From Oscillospiraceae bacterium (GTDB lineage: Bacteria; Bacillota; Clostridia; Monoglobales; WRAG01): a stretch of DNA of 64,000 nucleotides. Position numbers and translations under genes: made by a program. The notes under the pieces are model-generated. The model was not told the DNA's origin and did no database searches. It worked only from the letters and a program-made list of their open reading frames with translations. Where the stretch lies: the NCBI GenBank assembly GCA_009780345.1, contig WRAG01000009.1:1-64000 (forward strand), given 5' to 3'. Positions 9,418-19,512 of the stretch are shown piece after piece (position 1 is the stretch's first letter; each line of letters opens with the position of its first letter).

Positions 9418-9645
9418 TTACTTTACGAACGGAGATAGTTCCGCAACCAATGTATCAGCAGTATCGCCGTGAATTTCTACCTTAATCGGCTTGCTTAAAT
9501 CAAGGCTGAAAATTCCCATAATAGATTTCGCGTCAACCACGTATCTGCCCGATGTTAAATCAACATCATGCTCGTATTTGCTCACCGCGTTAACGAAGTC
9601 TTTAACGTCGTTGATAGAACCTAAAGTAACTTCTAAAGTTTTCAT
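9418..9645 (-). CDS. HPr-like protein lacking the His-15 active site
   Basis: 75 aa; retains DAKSIMGIFSLDLSKP (Ser-46 loop) but has GSINDVKDFVNA in place of GLHARPA. Confidence 0.75.
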   Translation of the reverse strand: MKTLEVTLGSINDVKDFVNAVSKYEHDVDLTSGRYVVDAKSIMGIFSLDLSKPIKVEIHGDTADTLVAELSPFVK

Positions 9646-9777
9646 ATTGCCAAAACCTCCCAATTTAAAATTATTTCCATAAATGATTATACATATCTTT
9701 AAAGAAATAGTCAACCGAATTTTAAAAAATTTTACAAAATAATTACAGAAATGTTACAACTCACATGTTTATGCGAG

Positions 9778-10128
9778 TTATGAACATTTTAGTTGCATTA
9801 CGACGGCGTCCTCTTTGTCGTCGTAATATCTCTCTCGAACTGAAATCGGACGGAAACCGAAGCTTTCATATAAGTTTTGCGCTGCGGCGTTGCTTTTTCG
9901 AACTTCCAAAGTTATCGTTTCAACGCCGCTGTCTTTCGTGGCGGCGATAAGCAAGCTTAAAATATTTCGACCTATCCCGCGGCGGCGATATTCCGCGCGC
10001 ACTTCGATATCAATAATATCCGCGCAATCAAGCGCGATTAAAATTTCGCCGCATCCGACGATGTTTTCACCGTCTTGCGCGAAAACTTTTGTTGTATTCC
10101 CGTTTTTCGAAATTTTGTAAGTTATCAT
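9778..10128 (-). CDS. GNAT-family N-acetyltransferase (RimI-like)
   Basis: VRAEYRRRGIGRNILSLLI and NAAAQNLYESFGFRPISVRERYY. Confidence 0.85.
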   Translation of the reverse strand: MITYKISKNGNTTKVFAQDGENIVGCGEILIALDCADIIDIEVRAEYRRRGIGRNILSLLIAATKDSGVETITLEVRKSNAAAQNLYESFGFRPISVRERYYDDKEDAVVMQLKCS

Positions 10129-12605
10129 TCGGCAACTACCTTTGAAACCGTAACTTTCCCGGATTTTCCGCCGGAGAAGCCTACCTTAACGCTGTTGCCC
10201 GCCTTAATTTCGCCGGCGAGCATCATTTCAGCCAAAGTATCCTCAATTTCAGATTGTATCGCGCGGCGAAGCGGTCGCGCGCCGAATTGAATGTCAAACC
10301 CTACGCTTGCGATATGCGTAATCAGCGCGTCGGTAAACGTCGCCTTGATTTCGTTCGCCGCAAGGCGGATTGTGAGGTTGCCGATCAACCGTTTGGCGAT
10401 TTGCTTGATATCGTCTTCTTTCAGTTGGTGGAACACGATAATATCGTCAACTCTGTTCAAAAATTCGGGGCGCCACAAGCGTTTGACCTCAGCCATTACG
10501 TCAGATTTGATTTTCTTGTAGTCTTGCGCGGCGTCGCTTTCGCTTGCGAAGCCCAATCGCTTGTTTTCGGAAATCTGTCGCGCGCCGAGATTGGATGTCA
10601 TTATAATTACGGTGTTGCGAAAATCTACCCGCCGCCCTTGCGCGTCGGTGAGGATTCCGTCTTCTAAAATTTGCAGAAGAATATTGAATATATCGGGGTG
10701 CGCTTTTTCGATTTCATCGAAAAGCACCACCGAGTATGGTTTTCGGCGCACTTTTTCGGTCAGCTGCCCGCCTTCTTCATAGCCGACGTATCCCGGCGGT
10801 GAGCCGATAAGCCTTGACACCGTATGTTTTTCCATATATTCCGACATATCAAGGCGGATAAGCGCGTCTTCGCTTCCGAACATAGCTTCGGCAAGCGCGC
10901 GGGAAAGCTCGGTTTTACCGACGCCGGTCGGACCTAGGAATATAAACGAGCCGTTGGGGCGTTTCGGGTCTGAAAGTCCAACTCGACCGCGGCGAATCGC
11001 TTTGGCAACGCTGTCCACCGCTTCGTTTTGTCCGATTACGCGCTTATGCAACACTTTTTCGAGGTTCAAAAGCCGCGCGCCCTCGTCTTGCTCCAAACTT
11101 TTCACAGGAATTCCTGTCCACGACGCGATAATATCGGCGATTTCGTTTTGGGTAACCTCCGCCGCTACGCCGACTTGATTTTCCTGTTTCCAGCTATCTT
11201 TAAGCGAGTTCAACTTGGCTTGCATCGCAAGCTCCTCGTCCCGCAGTTTCGCCGCTTTTTCGAATTCTTGCGACATGATTGCCTCTTCTTTTTCCTGATT
11301 AATTTTGGTGACGGAATCTTCGAGGTTCTTTAAATCGCGCGGCGCGGTGAGGGATTTCAGCTTCACTCGTGACGCCGCCTCGTCAATCAGATCAATTGCC
11401 TTGTCGGGCAAAAATCTGTCCGAAATATAGCGAACCGACATTTTGACGGCGGCGACAATTGCCGCGTCGGTGATTTTCACTTTATGATGCGCCTCGTATT
11501 TATCGCGAATTCCTTTGAGGATTGCAATGCTCTCCTCTTCGGTGGGCTCTTCTAACTTAATCGGCTGGAATCGCCGTTCAAGGGCGGCGTCTTTTTCGAC
11601 GTGTTTGCGGTATTCTTCCAAAGTTGTCGCGCCGATAACCTGAATTTCGCCGCGGGAAAGCGCGGGTTTTAGGATGTTCGCCGCATCCATTGAACCCTCT
11701 GCCGCGCCCGCGCCGATGATGGTGTGCATTTCGTCGATAAACAGTATGACATTGCCGGCTTTTCGGATTTCTTCCATCGCTTTTTTCAAGCGGTCTTCAA
11801 ACTCTCCGCGATACTTCGCGCCGGCGACCATGGACGATAAATCAAGGGTGATAACAACTTTATCTTTCAATATTTCGGGAACCATGCCTTCGACAATTTT
11901 CTGCGCCAGCCCTTCGGCGATAGCGGTTTTGCCGACGCCCGGTTCGCCGATGAGGCAAGGATTATTCTTCGTTCGGCGGCTTAAAATTTGAATTACTCGC
12001 TCGATGACGTCGTCCCGTCCGATAATCGGGTCGAATTTATTCTCCCGCGCCATATCGGTAAGGTTGCGTCCGAACTGTTCAAGCGTCGGGGTTTGCGAGT
12101 GTTTGCCATGTTGATTGTTCGGGTTGGCTCTGTTGCCGTTATGGTCGGCGTTTCCGCTGTTGCCGCCGCCTTGTTCGGACAGAAATCCTGTCAATTCGTT
12201 GAAAAGCCGATGAATATCAAGCAAGTCATTCAATATGCGCATGGCAACATTTTCGCCGTCACGAAGGATAGCGAAAAGGATATGTTCGGTTCCGATATAG
12301 TTATGCGCCGCGCGTCGAGCCTCGGTAAAACTTTGCTCTATCACTCGCTTTGTGCGGGGCGAAAAGGTTGTAACCAAAACCGCGATAGGCGGCGCGATTC
12401 CTATTAAAATTTCGATTTTTTCCAATATTTTTTCTTTGGTGACAGAGTGCGCCGTCAAAAGTTTCGACGCAACGCCGCTTCCCTCAGCCGCGAGTCCGAA
12501 CAAAAGATGTTCGGTTCCGACGTAACTATGTCCGAGGCGCATTGCCGCCTCTTGCGCCAGTTGCAGCGCGACTTCTGCTCGTTTAGTGAATCGGTTGTTG
12601 TGCAT
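10125..12605 (-). CDS. clpC: ATP-dependent Clp protease ATP-binding subunit ClpC
   Basis: Clp-N repeats, Walker [17 protein letters not shown] and [19 protein letters not shown]-like linker. Confidence 0.97.
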   Translation of the reverse strand: MHNNRFTKRAEVALQLAQEAAMRLGHSYVGTEHLLFGLAAEGSGVASKLLTAHSVTKEKILEKIEILIGIAPPIAVLVTTFSPRTKRVIEQSFTEARRAAHNYIGTEHILFAILRDGENVAMRILNDLLDIHRLFNELTGFLSEQGGGNSGNADHNGNRANPNNQHGKHSQTPTLEQFGRNLTDMARENKFDPIIGRDDVIERVIQILSRRTKNNPCLIGEPGVGKTAIAEGLAQKIVEGMVPEILKDKVVITLDLSSMVAGAKYRGEFEDRLKKAMEEIRKAGNVILFIDEMHTIIGAGAAEGSMDAANILKPALSRGEIQVIGATTLEEYRKHVEKDAALERRFQPIKLEEPTEEESIAILKGIRDKYEAHHKVKITDAAIVAAVKMSVRYISDRFLPDKAIDLIDEAASRVKLKSLTAPRDLKNLEDSVTKINQEKEEAIMSQEFEKAAKLRDEELAMQAKLNSLKDSWKQENQVGVAAEVTQNEIADIIASWTGIPVKSLEQDEGARLLNLEKVLHKRVIGQNEAVDSVAKAIRRGRVGLSDPKRPNGSFIFLGPTGVGKTELSRALAEAMFGSEDALIRLDMSEYMEKHTVSRLIGSPPGYVGYEEGGQLTEKVRRKPYSVVLFDEIEKAHPDIFNILLQILEDGILTDAQGRRVDFRNTVIIMTSNLGARQISENKRLGFASESDAAQDYKKIKSDVMAEVKRLWRPEFLNRVDDIIVFHQLKEDDIKQIAKRLIGNLTIRLAANEIKATFTDALITHIASVGFDIQFGARPLRRAIQSEIEDTLAEMMLAGEIKAGNSVKVGFSGGKSGKVTVSKVVAE

Positions 12606-13086
12606 AGTGTGCCTCCTTTTTTAGGGCTTCGCCCTAAAACCCGAAAACTTTTGAAAAAAGTTTTGTCAAAATTCTTGCGCCCTGCGGGCGCGGGATTAAG
12701 GCGCGTTGCGCCTTAGACCAATATGCCGCTGAGGCGGCGAGCTTATGTCCTGCCGGACGGGCGATAAGGGCTCTGCCCTTATCAATCCCGGTCGCCTATG
12801 GTCGCAAACGCAAACTACGCGATTTGCGCCAAAGCCGGCGACGATAAAAGCATTGGTTAGCGAGCCGCATTCGCGGAAAGACTAGCGAGATAAGCCGCCG
12901 CTATCGACCATAAGTTGTGTGGGTAGGGAAGGGAGGCAGGTTGCCGACCGCCTGGCTTTCGTCAGAACTTGAAAAAATTTTTGGAGCGGAGTGACAAAAA
13001 TTTTTAAATACCCCACCCCACCCACGCCGCTCCACTATACTGTAGCAGCTCCCCGCGCCCGTTGGGCGCATAGCTGCCTTGGGCGG
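12606..13086 (-). repeat. Palindrome-mosaic leader array, copy B (upstream of clpC)
   Basis: Same modules as copies A/C; core 12762-12788; extra inverted repeats 12900-13075. Confidence 0.8.
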
Positions 13087-15261
13087 CTAACAAAACGGCG
13101 TTAGCCCCTTATCTTCTTCCTTCACAAAACACCCTACTGCGGGGATATTCTTGGTTCTATAATACCCAATATCCGCGAAATTTACTTCATCAATAAAATT
13201 CACCGCCGCCATAAGGCTTCCTTTTCGCAAAGTAAGCACGTTAACGCCCTGCGAATCTCTTGTCGTTTTCGGGTTTATGCTTTCGGTGTTAAACACCAAC
13301 GCTTTGCCGATATTGCTAAACGCCGCAAGGTCACAATCTTCCTTAATATGCATCATGCGGATAAGCTTCGCCGCCAACGAATATCCGCCGGTCAGCTTTT
13401 TGCGGTTTAGCTTGGTTGCGTAGCTCGAAAGCGCGATTTTCGCGGCCTTTCCGTTTTCGAAGCAGAATAGCATATTTCCCGCAAAGTCTTCCGTCGCAAC
13501 CATTCCGACGATTTTTTCGTCAATCTCAAGTCCAAGCAAATTTGGCAGATATTCTCCCATTTGACTCGCCTTGCAGTCGGGAATTTCATGCACTTTCATC
13601 TTGTAAGTGTTCGCTTTGTCGGTGAAAATCAGCATTTCGGCTTTATTGCCAATCTCAATTTCCTGTATGATTTTATCGTCGTCTTTCAACTTCTGCTCCC
13701 CGCTGGTGCGCAGCGAAACAAGGGAAATCTTCTTCAAATAATGATGCTCGGTTCGGAAAAGTTTAAGCGGATAATCTTCAATTTCGGTTTCAATCGTCAC
13801 GTCTTCGATATTTTCCTCCGAAATAATGCTTGTTTGACGGTTTTTGCCGAACTTTTTCTTTACATCTTTAAGATTGCGGGATATAATGTCTTTAATTTTC
13901 TTCTCGCTATCCAGCGTTTCGCGTAGCGCCTGCAATTCCTCGATCAGTCCTGCGATTTCAGCGGTTCGCTTGAGTATATATTCCTTATTAAGATGACGGA
14001 GTTTAATTTCGGCGACGTATTCCGCCTGCGGCTCGTCTATGGAAAATCCGTGCATAAGGTTAGGGACGACTTGCGCGTCTTCCTCGGTTTCGCGGACAAT
14101 TTTGATTGCCTTGTCGATGTCGAGCAAAATTTTCTCTAGCCCTTGAAGCAGGTGCAGTTTGTCGCTCTTTTTCTGAATGTCATGCGCAATCGAACGTTTG
14201 ATACAGCTGACCCGAAAGCGAATCCACTCGAGCAAAATTTCCCGCACGCCGAGAACCATAGGCGAACCCTCGACAAGTATATTGAAGTTACAGCCGAAAC
14301 TATCCTCAAGCGGCGTCATTTTAAACAGACGACCCATAAGCTTGTCTGCGTCGGTGCCACGTTTTAGGTCAATGGTAATTTTCAAACCGTTCAAATCGGT
14401 TTCGTCACGAATGTCGGAAATTTCCTTCACTTTTCCGGTTTTCACAAGGTCAACAATTTTATCGATAATCGCCTCAACCGTTGTAGTATATGGAATTTCG
14501 GAAATATCAATACAGTTGTTTTTCTTATCGTATGTATATTTTCCGCGTACTTTAAATGTTCCGCGCCCTGTGCGGTAGATCTCCGCCATGTCGGCTTCGC
14601 GGAAAATCAGTTCGCCGCCTGTCGGAAAATCCGGCGCAAGCAACGTTTTTGTAAAGTCAGCGTCTTCGTTTTTTAATAGCATTTCGGTGGTGTCGCAAAG
14701 CTCGCGCAGGTTAAAACTGCAAATATTCGACGCCATGCCGACGGCGATTCCCTGATTGCAGTTCGCGAGCAGATTTGGAAAAGTGGTGGGAAGCAACGTC
14801 GGCTCTTTCATCGTGCCGTCGTAATTATCGGTAAAATCGATGGTGTTTTTATCGATATCCGCGAAAATTTCGGCACAAATCGCGGACAACTTCACTTCAG
14901 TATACCGCGACGCGGCGTATGCCATATCGCGGGAGAATTGCTTACCGAAATTCCCCTTCGAGTCGATAAGCGGGTGCAAAAGCGCTTGATTTCCCTCGGT
15001 TAAACGCACTAACGTTTCATAAATTGCCGCGTCGCCGTGGGGGTTCAGCTTCATGGTCTGCCCCACAACGTTTGCTGACTTCGTTCGCGCGCCGCTAAGT
15101 AGCCCCATCTTATACATAGTATATAGAAGTTTTCGGTGCGACGGCTTAAAGCCGTCAATTTCCGGTATTGCGCGGGAAATAATTACGCTCATGGCGTATG
15201 GCATGTAGTTGGTTTCAAGCGTTTGCGTTATATTTTGCTCTGCAATTATAGGTTTTGGCAT
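13087..15261 (-). CDS. parC: DNA topoisomerase IV/gyrase subunit A-like
   Basis: YAMSVIISRAIPEIDGFKPSHRKLLYTMY, MAYAASRYTEVKLS; start with SD agaggg at 15261; adjacent to parE-like gene. Confidence 0.88.
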   Translation of the reverse strand: MPKPIIAEQNITQTLETNYMPYAMSVIISRAIPEIDGFKPSHRKLLYTMYKMGLLSGARTKSANVVGQTMKLNPHGDAAIYETLVRLTEGNQALLHPLIDSKGNFGKQFSRDMAYAASRYTEVKLSAICAEIFADIDKNTIDFTDNYDGTMKEPTLLPTTFPNLLANCNQGIAVGMASNICSFNLRELCDTTEMLLKNEDADFTKTLLAPDFPTGGELIFREADMAEIYRTGRGTFKVRGKYTYDKKNNCIDISEIPYTTTVEAIIDKIVDLVKTGKVKEISDIRDETDLNGLKITIDLKRGTDADKLMGRLFKMTPLEDSFGCNFNILVEGSPMVLGVREILLEWIRFRVSCIKRSIAHDIQKKSDKLHLLQGLEKILLDIDKAIKIVRETEEDAQVVPNLMHGFSIDEPQAEYVAEIKLRHLNKEYILKRTAEIAGLIEELQALRETLDSEKKIKDIISRNLKDVKKKFGKNRQTSIISEENIEDVTIETEIEDYPLKLFRTEHHYLKKISLVSLRTSGEQKLKDDDKIIQEIEIGNKAEMLIFTDKANTYKMKVHEIPDCKASQMGEYLPNLLGLEIDEKIVGMVATEDFAGNMLFCFENGKAAKIALSSYATKLNRKKLTGGYSLAAKLIRMMHIKEDCDLAAFSNIGKALVFNTESINPKTTRDSQGVNVLTLRKGSLMAAVNFIDEVNFADIGYYRTKNIPAVGCFVKEEDKGLTPFC

Positions 15262-15281
15262 GAATTTCCCTCTTTCTATTC

Positions 15282-16041
15282 CTAATAGCAAATTACATCT
15301 CTTTCAACTTCGTCTATGATTTCGCTTTGAACATCTAAAACATCTAAAAGGTATACTTTGTTTAGGCGGGGATTAAATATCCCCAATCGTTTGGTATTAT
15401 GTAAATTTTTATTAGTTGAACGCTTACCCATCAAGTAGTACATTAATAGTTGCAAAGTATGATTTTTGTCAGGCTCGGAACGTAAAACCTTAAAATCCCA
15501 CATAGTATCGGCGGTGATAAAATCTCCGTCGCCTTTACTTACAGTTTTAGTATATCCACCCGAAAATGTAAAACCATCTTCAACAACAGGCCCGTATTCT
15601 TCAAAAAATTTAACTGCACGATTTATCATTATTTCTATGTTTTTGATAGTGTTATCATCTGGCAAAATATCCGATATAGGTTTATAATAAGCAGCCCCGG
15701 CACGATAACGAACATCATATCCTGCCAACTTACAAGCTGTAATAATAGATTTTGCAGATAAATCAGTAACCGATTTAGCCATTTTTTTCGCTTGCTCTTG
15801 TTCACCCAAGAATGTAGCTCCCATTATTGAAATCTTAAATGCGTCCAAAGGGATTATTGTATGACAAAACACGAGTTAAGTAGTCAACCGCCGTACCGAT
15901 TATACTCGCTTGTATATTTTCAGATTTTAGGTCTACGGATAAGCCACTCTCATCTATCTCTGTTACTTGAAAAAGTTTCGGATTGATATATCCGCCCTTT
16001 GGTTGCTTAATCGCTTTTATTCGTCTAGTTACAGATGCCAT
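15282..16041 (-). pseudogene. Conserved Firmicutes hypothetical split into two frames (programmed frameshift, mutation or assembly error)
   Basis: MASVTRRIKAIKQPKGGYINPK...YNNP (frame 1) continues as LDAFKISIMGATFLGEQEQ...LGIFNPRLNKVYLL (frame 2) if one T is skipped at CCC-T-TTG (plus strand 15845-15852). Confidence 0.75.
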
Positions 16042-16057
16042 ATACTCACCCCCACCC

Positions 16058-18040
16058 CTATGAAATATCCAATAAATCCACATACTCGTGCCCGTGTTCG
16101 GCGATAAACTCTTTCCGCCCGGCGAGGTTGTCGCCTAGAAGTAGGTCAAACACTTCCTGCGTCCGATTGATATCCTCGGGAAGGACCTTAATCAGGCGGC
16201 GGGTTTCGGGGTTCATAGTGGTTTGCCACATCATCTCCGGCTGATTCTCGCCGAGACCTTTGGAGCGTTGGATTGTGTACTTTTCGCCGTCTAATTTCTT
16301 CAAAATATCCGCTTTTTCTTTCTCGGTGTAGGCGAAATGCGTTTTTTTCTTGCTATTTATCTCGTAAAGCGGGCTTTCCGCGATATAGACGTAACCTTTA
16401 TCAATCAGCGTCGGCATAAGGGTGTAAAGCATCGTAAGTATCAGCGTTCGAATTTGGAATCCGTCAACGTCGGCGTCGGTGCAGATAACCACCTTATCCC
16501 ACCGCAGATTTCCTAAATCAAAGGAGTTCAGCTCTTTATTTTTCGATTTCACTTCAATTCCGCAGCCCAAAACCTTTATTAAATCAATGATAATATCATT
16601 TTTGAAGATTTTGTCGAAATCCGCTTTAAGGCAGTTCAAAATCTTGCCGCGAACGGGGATGATCGCTTGGAATTCCGCGTCTCGCCCGAGCTTGCACGCG
16701 CCAAGCGCGGAATCACCCTCGACGATGTAAATCTCCCGTTTATCTAAATCTTTACTTCGGCAGTCAACGAACTTCTGCACGCGATTGGTGACGTCTAAAT
16801 TTCCGCCAAGCTTCTTTTTAAGGTTGATCCGCGTCTTTTCGGCGGTCTCGCGGGAGCGTTTGTTCAGCAAAATCTGCTCGGAAATCTTCTCCGCGTCCAT
16901 TTTGTTTTCGATAAAATATATCTCAAGCTGTGACCGTAAAACTTCGGTCATGGCTTCTTGAATAAACTTGTTGTTAATCGCTTTTTTCGTCTGATTTTCA
17001 TAGCTTGTCATGGTGGAAAACGAACTTCCGACCAAAATTAGGCTGTCTTGTATATCGTTAAATAAAATTTTTGATTCGTTTTTCGTATATTTATTGTTGG
17101 CTTTCAAATACTTGTCAATTACGTACACAAACGCGTTACGTGCCGCTTTATCGGGCGAGCCGCCGTGTTCGAGATAACTTGAGTTGTGATAATATTCGAT
17201 TCTTGGGTTTTCGTTGTTGAAACAGAACGCGAAGTGCATTTTTACTTTATATTCGGGCTTGTCCTCACGATCTTTACCCTTACGCTCGGCTTGGATTGAG
17301 TGGATGGATGTCAAACCTTTTTCGCCCGACAGCTCGTTTACATAGTCTTCGATTCCGTTTTCGTAAAGGTAGGAATATTCCTCAAACGTGCCGTCTTCCA
17401 ACTCGTTTTTCAGTATAAATTTAATCCCGCTGTTTACCACCGCTTGTTTTTTCAAGATTTCTTGAAAATATTCAAGCGGCACGTCGATATCGGTAAACAC
17501 GTCCAAATCGGGGCGCCAGCGGATTACCGTTCCGGTATGCTCATAGTCGAACTTTGTTTTCTTCAGCCCGCCGACATTTTCGCCTTTTTCAAAATGTAAA
17601 TCATACTTATATCCGTCACGGTAAACGGTGACGTCCATAAATTCCGAACTGTATTGCGTCGCGCAGCTTCCCAAACCGTTCAGTCCAAGGCTGAATTCGT
17701 AATTTTCGCCGCTGTTATTTTGATATTTCCCGCCGGCGTAAAGCTCGCAGAATACCAATTCCCAGTTATATTTATCTTCGCGCGGGTTAAAATCGACAGG
17801 CACTCCGCGCCCGCGGTCGGTGACGCGAATTGATTTATCAAGATAGCGCGTAACTTCAACCCAATCGCCAAAGCCTTCCCGCGCCTCGTCGATTGAGTTT
17901 GACAATATTTCAAAAACCGAATGACAGCAACCGTCAAGCCCGTCGGATCCGAAAATCACGGCGGGACGTTTGCGGACGCGGTCTGCGCCCTTTAAGGCGG
18001 ATATGCTCTCATTGCCATATGTTGTTTTCTTTGTAGCCAT
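16058..18040 (-). CDS. parE: DNA topoisomerase IV/gyrase subunit B-like
   Basis: GHKL ATPase motifs and TOPRIM EGDSALGACK, DADVDGFQIRTL. Confidence 0.9.
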   Translation of the reverse strand: MATKKTTYGNESISALKGADRVRKRPAVIFGSDGLDGCCHSVFEILSNSIDEAREGFGDWVEVTRYLDKSIRVTDRGRGVPVDFNPREDKYNWELVFCELYAGGKYQNNSGENYEFSLGLNGLGSCATQYSSEFMDVTVYRDGYKYDLHFEKGENVGGLKKTKFDYEHTGTVIRWRPDLDVFTDIDVPLEYFQEILKKQAVVNSGIKFILKNELEDGTFEEYSYLYENGIEDYVNELSGEKGLTSIHSIQAERKGKDREDKPEYKVKMHFAFCFNNENPRIEYYHNSSYLEHGGSPDKAARNAFVYVIDKYLKANNKYTKNESKILFNDIQDSLILVGSSFSTMTSYENQTKKAINNKFIQEAMTEVLRSQLEIYFIENKMDAEKISEQILLNKRSRETAEKTRINLKKKLGGNLDVTNRVQKFVDCRSKDLDKREIYIVEGDSALGACKLGRDAEFQAIIPVRGKILNCLKADFDKIFKNDIIIDLIKVLGCGIEVKSKNKELNSFDLGNLRWDKVVICTDADVDGFQIRTLILTMLYTLMPTLIDKGYVYIAESPLYEINSKKKTHFAYTEKEKADILKKLDGEKYTIQRSKGLGENQPEMMWQTTMNPETRRLIKVLPEDINRTQEVFDLLLGDNLAGRKEFIAEHGHEYVDLLDIS

Positions 18041-18122
18041 TCTGTTTCACTCCTTGTATTTACGATAGATAGTATACACTAGATATTGTGATTTTGCAAG
18101 GGAAAATTCACAAAAAATTAAT

Positions 18123-18151
18123 TTTACAAAATCGGGTTTATAGTGTATAAT
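18123..18151 (+). promoter_or_regulatory. sigmaA promoter TTTACA-17-TATAAT for holA, upstream of leader array D
   Basis: Consensus boxes with 17 nt spacing. Confidence 0.65.
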
Positions 18152-18179
18152 GAGTTTATATGCGCGACACGCTCTCGAT

Positions 18180-18426
18180 TTACATTGCGGCTTTTGCCGC
18201 CGTAGATACTTGACTGATACGTAGATGTTTGCACATCTTTATAAGCGGCGCGCCTTTAATAGCGCCATAGCGCGTTTGCGCCGCAAGTTTTGATAAAACT
18301 TTTTTAAAAGTTTTTTGGGGATTGACAAGGGTTTCAATAAACCCTTGTCGTCCTGCGCTGACAAGCGCAATTGCTACAGCGGCTTCGCTGAAAGTCCCGC
18401 GCCGCAGGCGCAAATGAGGTGATTCT
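18180..18426 (+). repeat. Palindrome-mosaic leader array, copy D (5' leader of holA)
   Basis: Core GGATTGACAAGGGTTTcaatAAACCCTTGTCG 18319-18350, AAACTTTT hairpin, CCCGCGCcgcagGCGCAAA just before the RBS. Confidence 0.7.
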
Positions 18427-19440
18427 ATGACCATACCCGAACTCGACAAACAAATATCGAATCACACACTTTCTCAATGCTATTTATTCTACGGCGAGGA
18501 AGATTTTTTAATGCGCCAAAAAGCCGAGCAAGTCAAAAAAATCGTGCTTGCAGGCGGGTTGGAGGACTTCAATCTCCATATATTCGACGGCAAAAAATTC
18601 AATATTTCAGAAGCCGCCGACGCAATCGAAAGTTTTCCGCAAATGTCGGAGAGAAAGCTTGTTATCTTCAAAAACACCGAAGTTTTCAAGGCGGCGAAGG
18701 GAGATGTGGCTGAATTTTTCGAAAGCATACTGCCGAAACTTCCGCCATATACTCATATTATCGTTATGGAGCCGGATATTGACAAGCGGAAGAAAGGCTT
18801 GCTTGCGGCGTTTGACAAGGCGGGCGGTGTTGTTGCGTTCGATTATCTGAAGCCGAATCAGCTATCCATGTGGCTTGAGAGTCTATTCGACGCCGAGGGG
18901 AAACGCGCGCTGACAAGCGACATTGCGTATATGGTTTCGATTTCCTCGCCGTCAATGGCGCAACTGAAAAATGAATTCGACAAAATCATAAACTATGTCG
19001 GTGAGCGGGAAAAGGTTGCGCGGGAGGACATTGACGCGGTTATGGTAAAATCGGTGGAGTTTAAAATTTTCGCATTAATCGACAATATTGTTGCGCGAAA
19101 AACCGACGGAGTTTTCGCCGATTTAAAGGAAATGAAAGAATCACGAGAACCTGCAATCATTGCGTTTTCGCTGATTTTATCTCGGTTGGGCGAGATTTTG
19201 ATGGCGAAATTGCTGACCGACGAGGGTTTGAAATTTAACGACGTCAAATCGTATTTCGAGCCGCAAAAACAATGGCTTGCCGGCAAAACCATCGACCAGT
19301 CCCGCGCGTTTTCGGCGGAATTTTTGCGGAAAATGTTGGAATATGGAGCCGAACTTGATTATTCGGTGAAAATCGGGAAAATTAACGATTATGCCGCGCT
19401 TGAAATATTTGCTCTTGCAATTTTAACCAATATATGTTAA
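18427..19440 (+). CDS. holA: DNA polymerase III subunit delta
   Basis: CYLFYGEEDFLMRQKAEQ N-terminus; HolA-like architecture, 337 aa. Confidence 0.9.
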   Translation: MTIPELDKQISNHTLSQCYLFYGEEDFLMRQKAEQVKKIVLAGGLEDFNLHIFDGKKFNISEAADAIESFPQMSERKLVIFKNTEVFKAAKGDVAEFFESILPKLPPYTHIIVMEPDIDKRKKGLLAAFDKAGGVVAFDYLKPNQLSMWLESLFDAEGKRALTSDIAYMVSISSPSMAQLKNEFDKIINYVGEREKVAREDIDAVMVKSVEFKIFALIDNIVARKTDGVFADLKEMKESREPAIIAFSLILSRLGEILMAKLLTDEGLKFNDVKSYFEPQKQWLAGKTIDQSRAFSAEFLRKMLEYGAELDYSVKIGKINDYAALEIFALAILTNIC

Positions 19441-19512
19441 AATAGATTGGTTGTGGAAATAATTATAAATAATTATAGTGTAATTGGCACGGATTGGAGT
19501 GTAATAATATAA

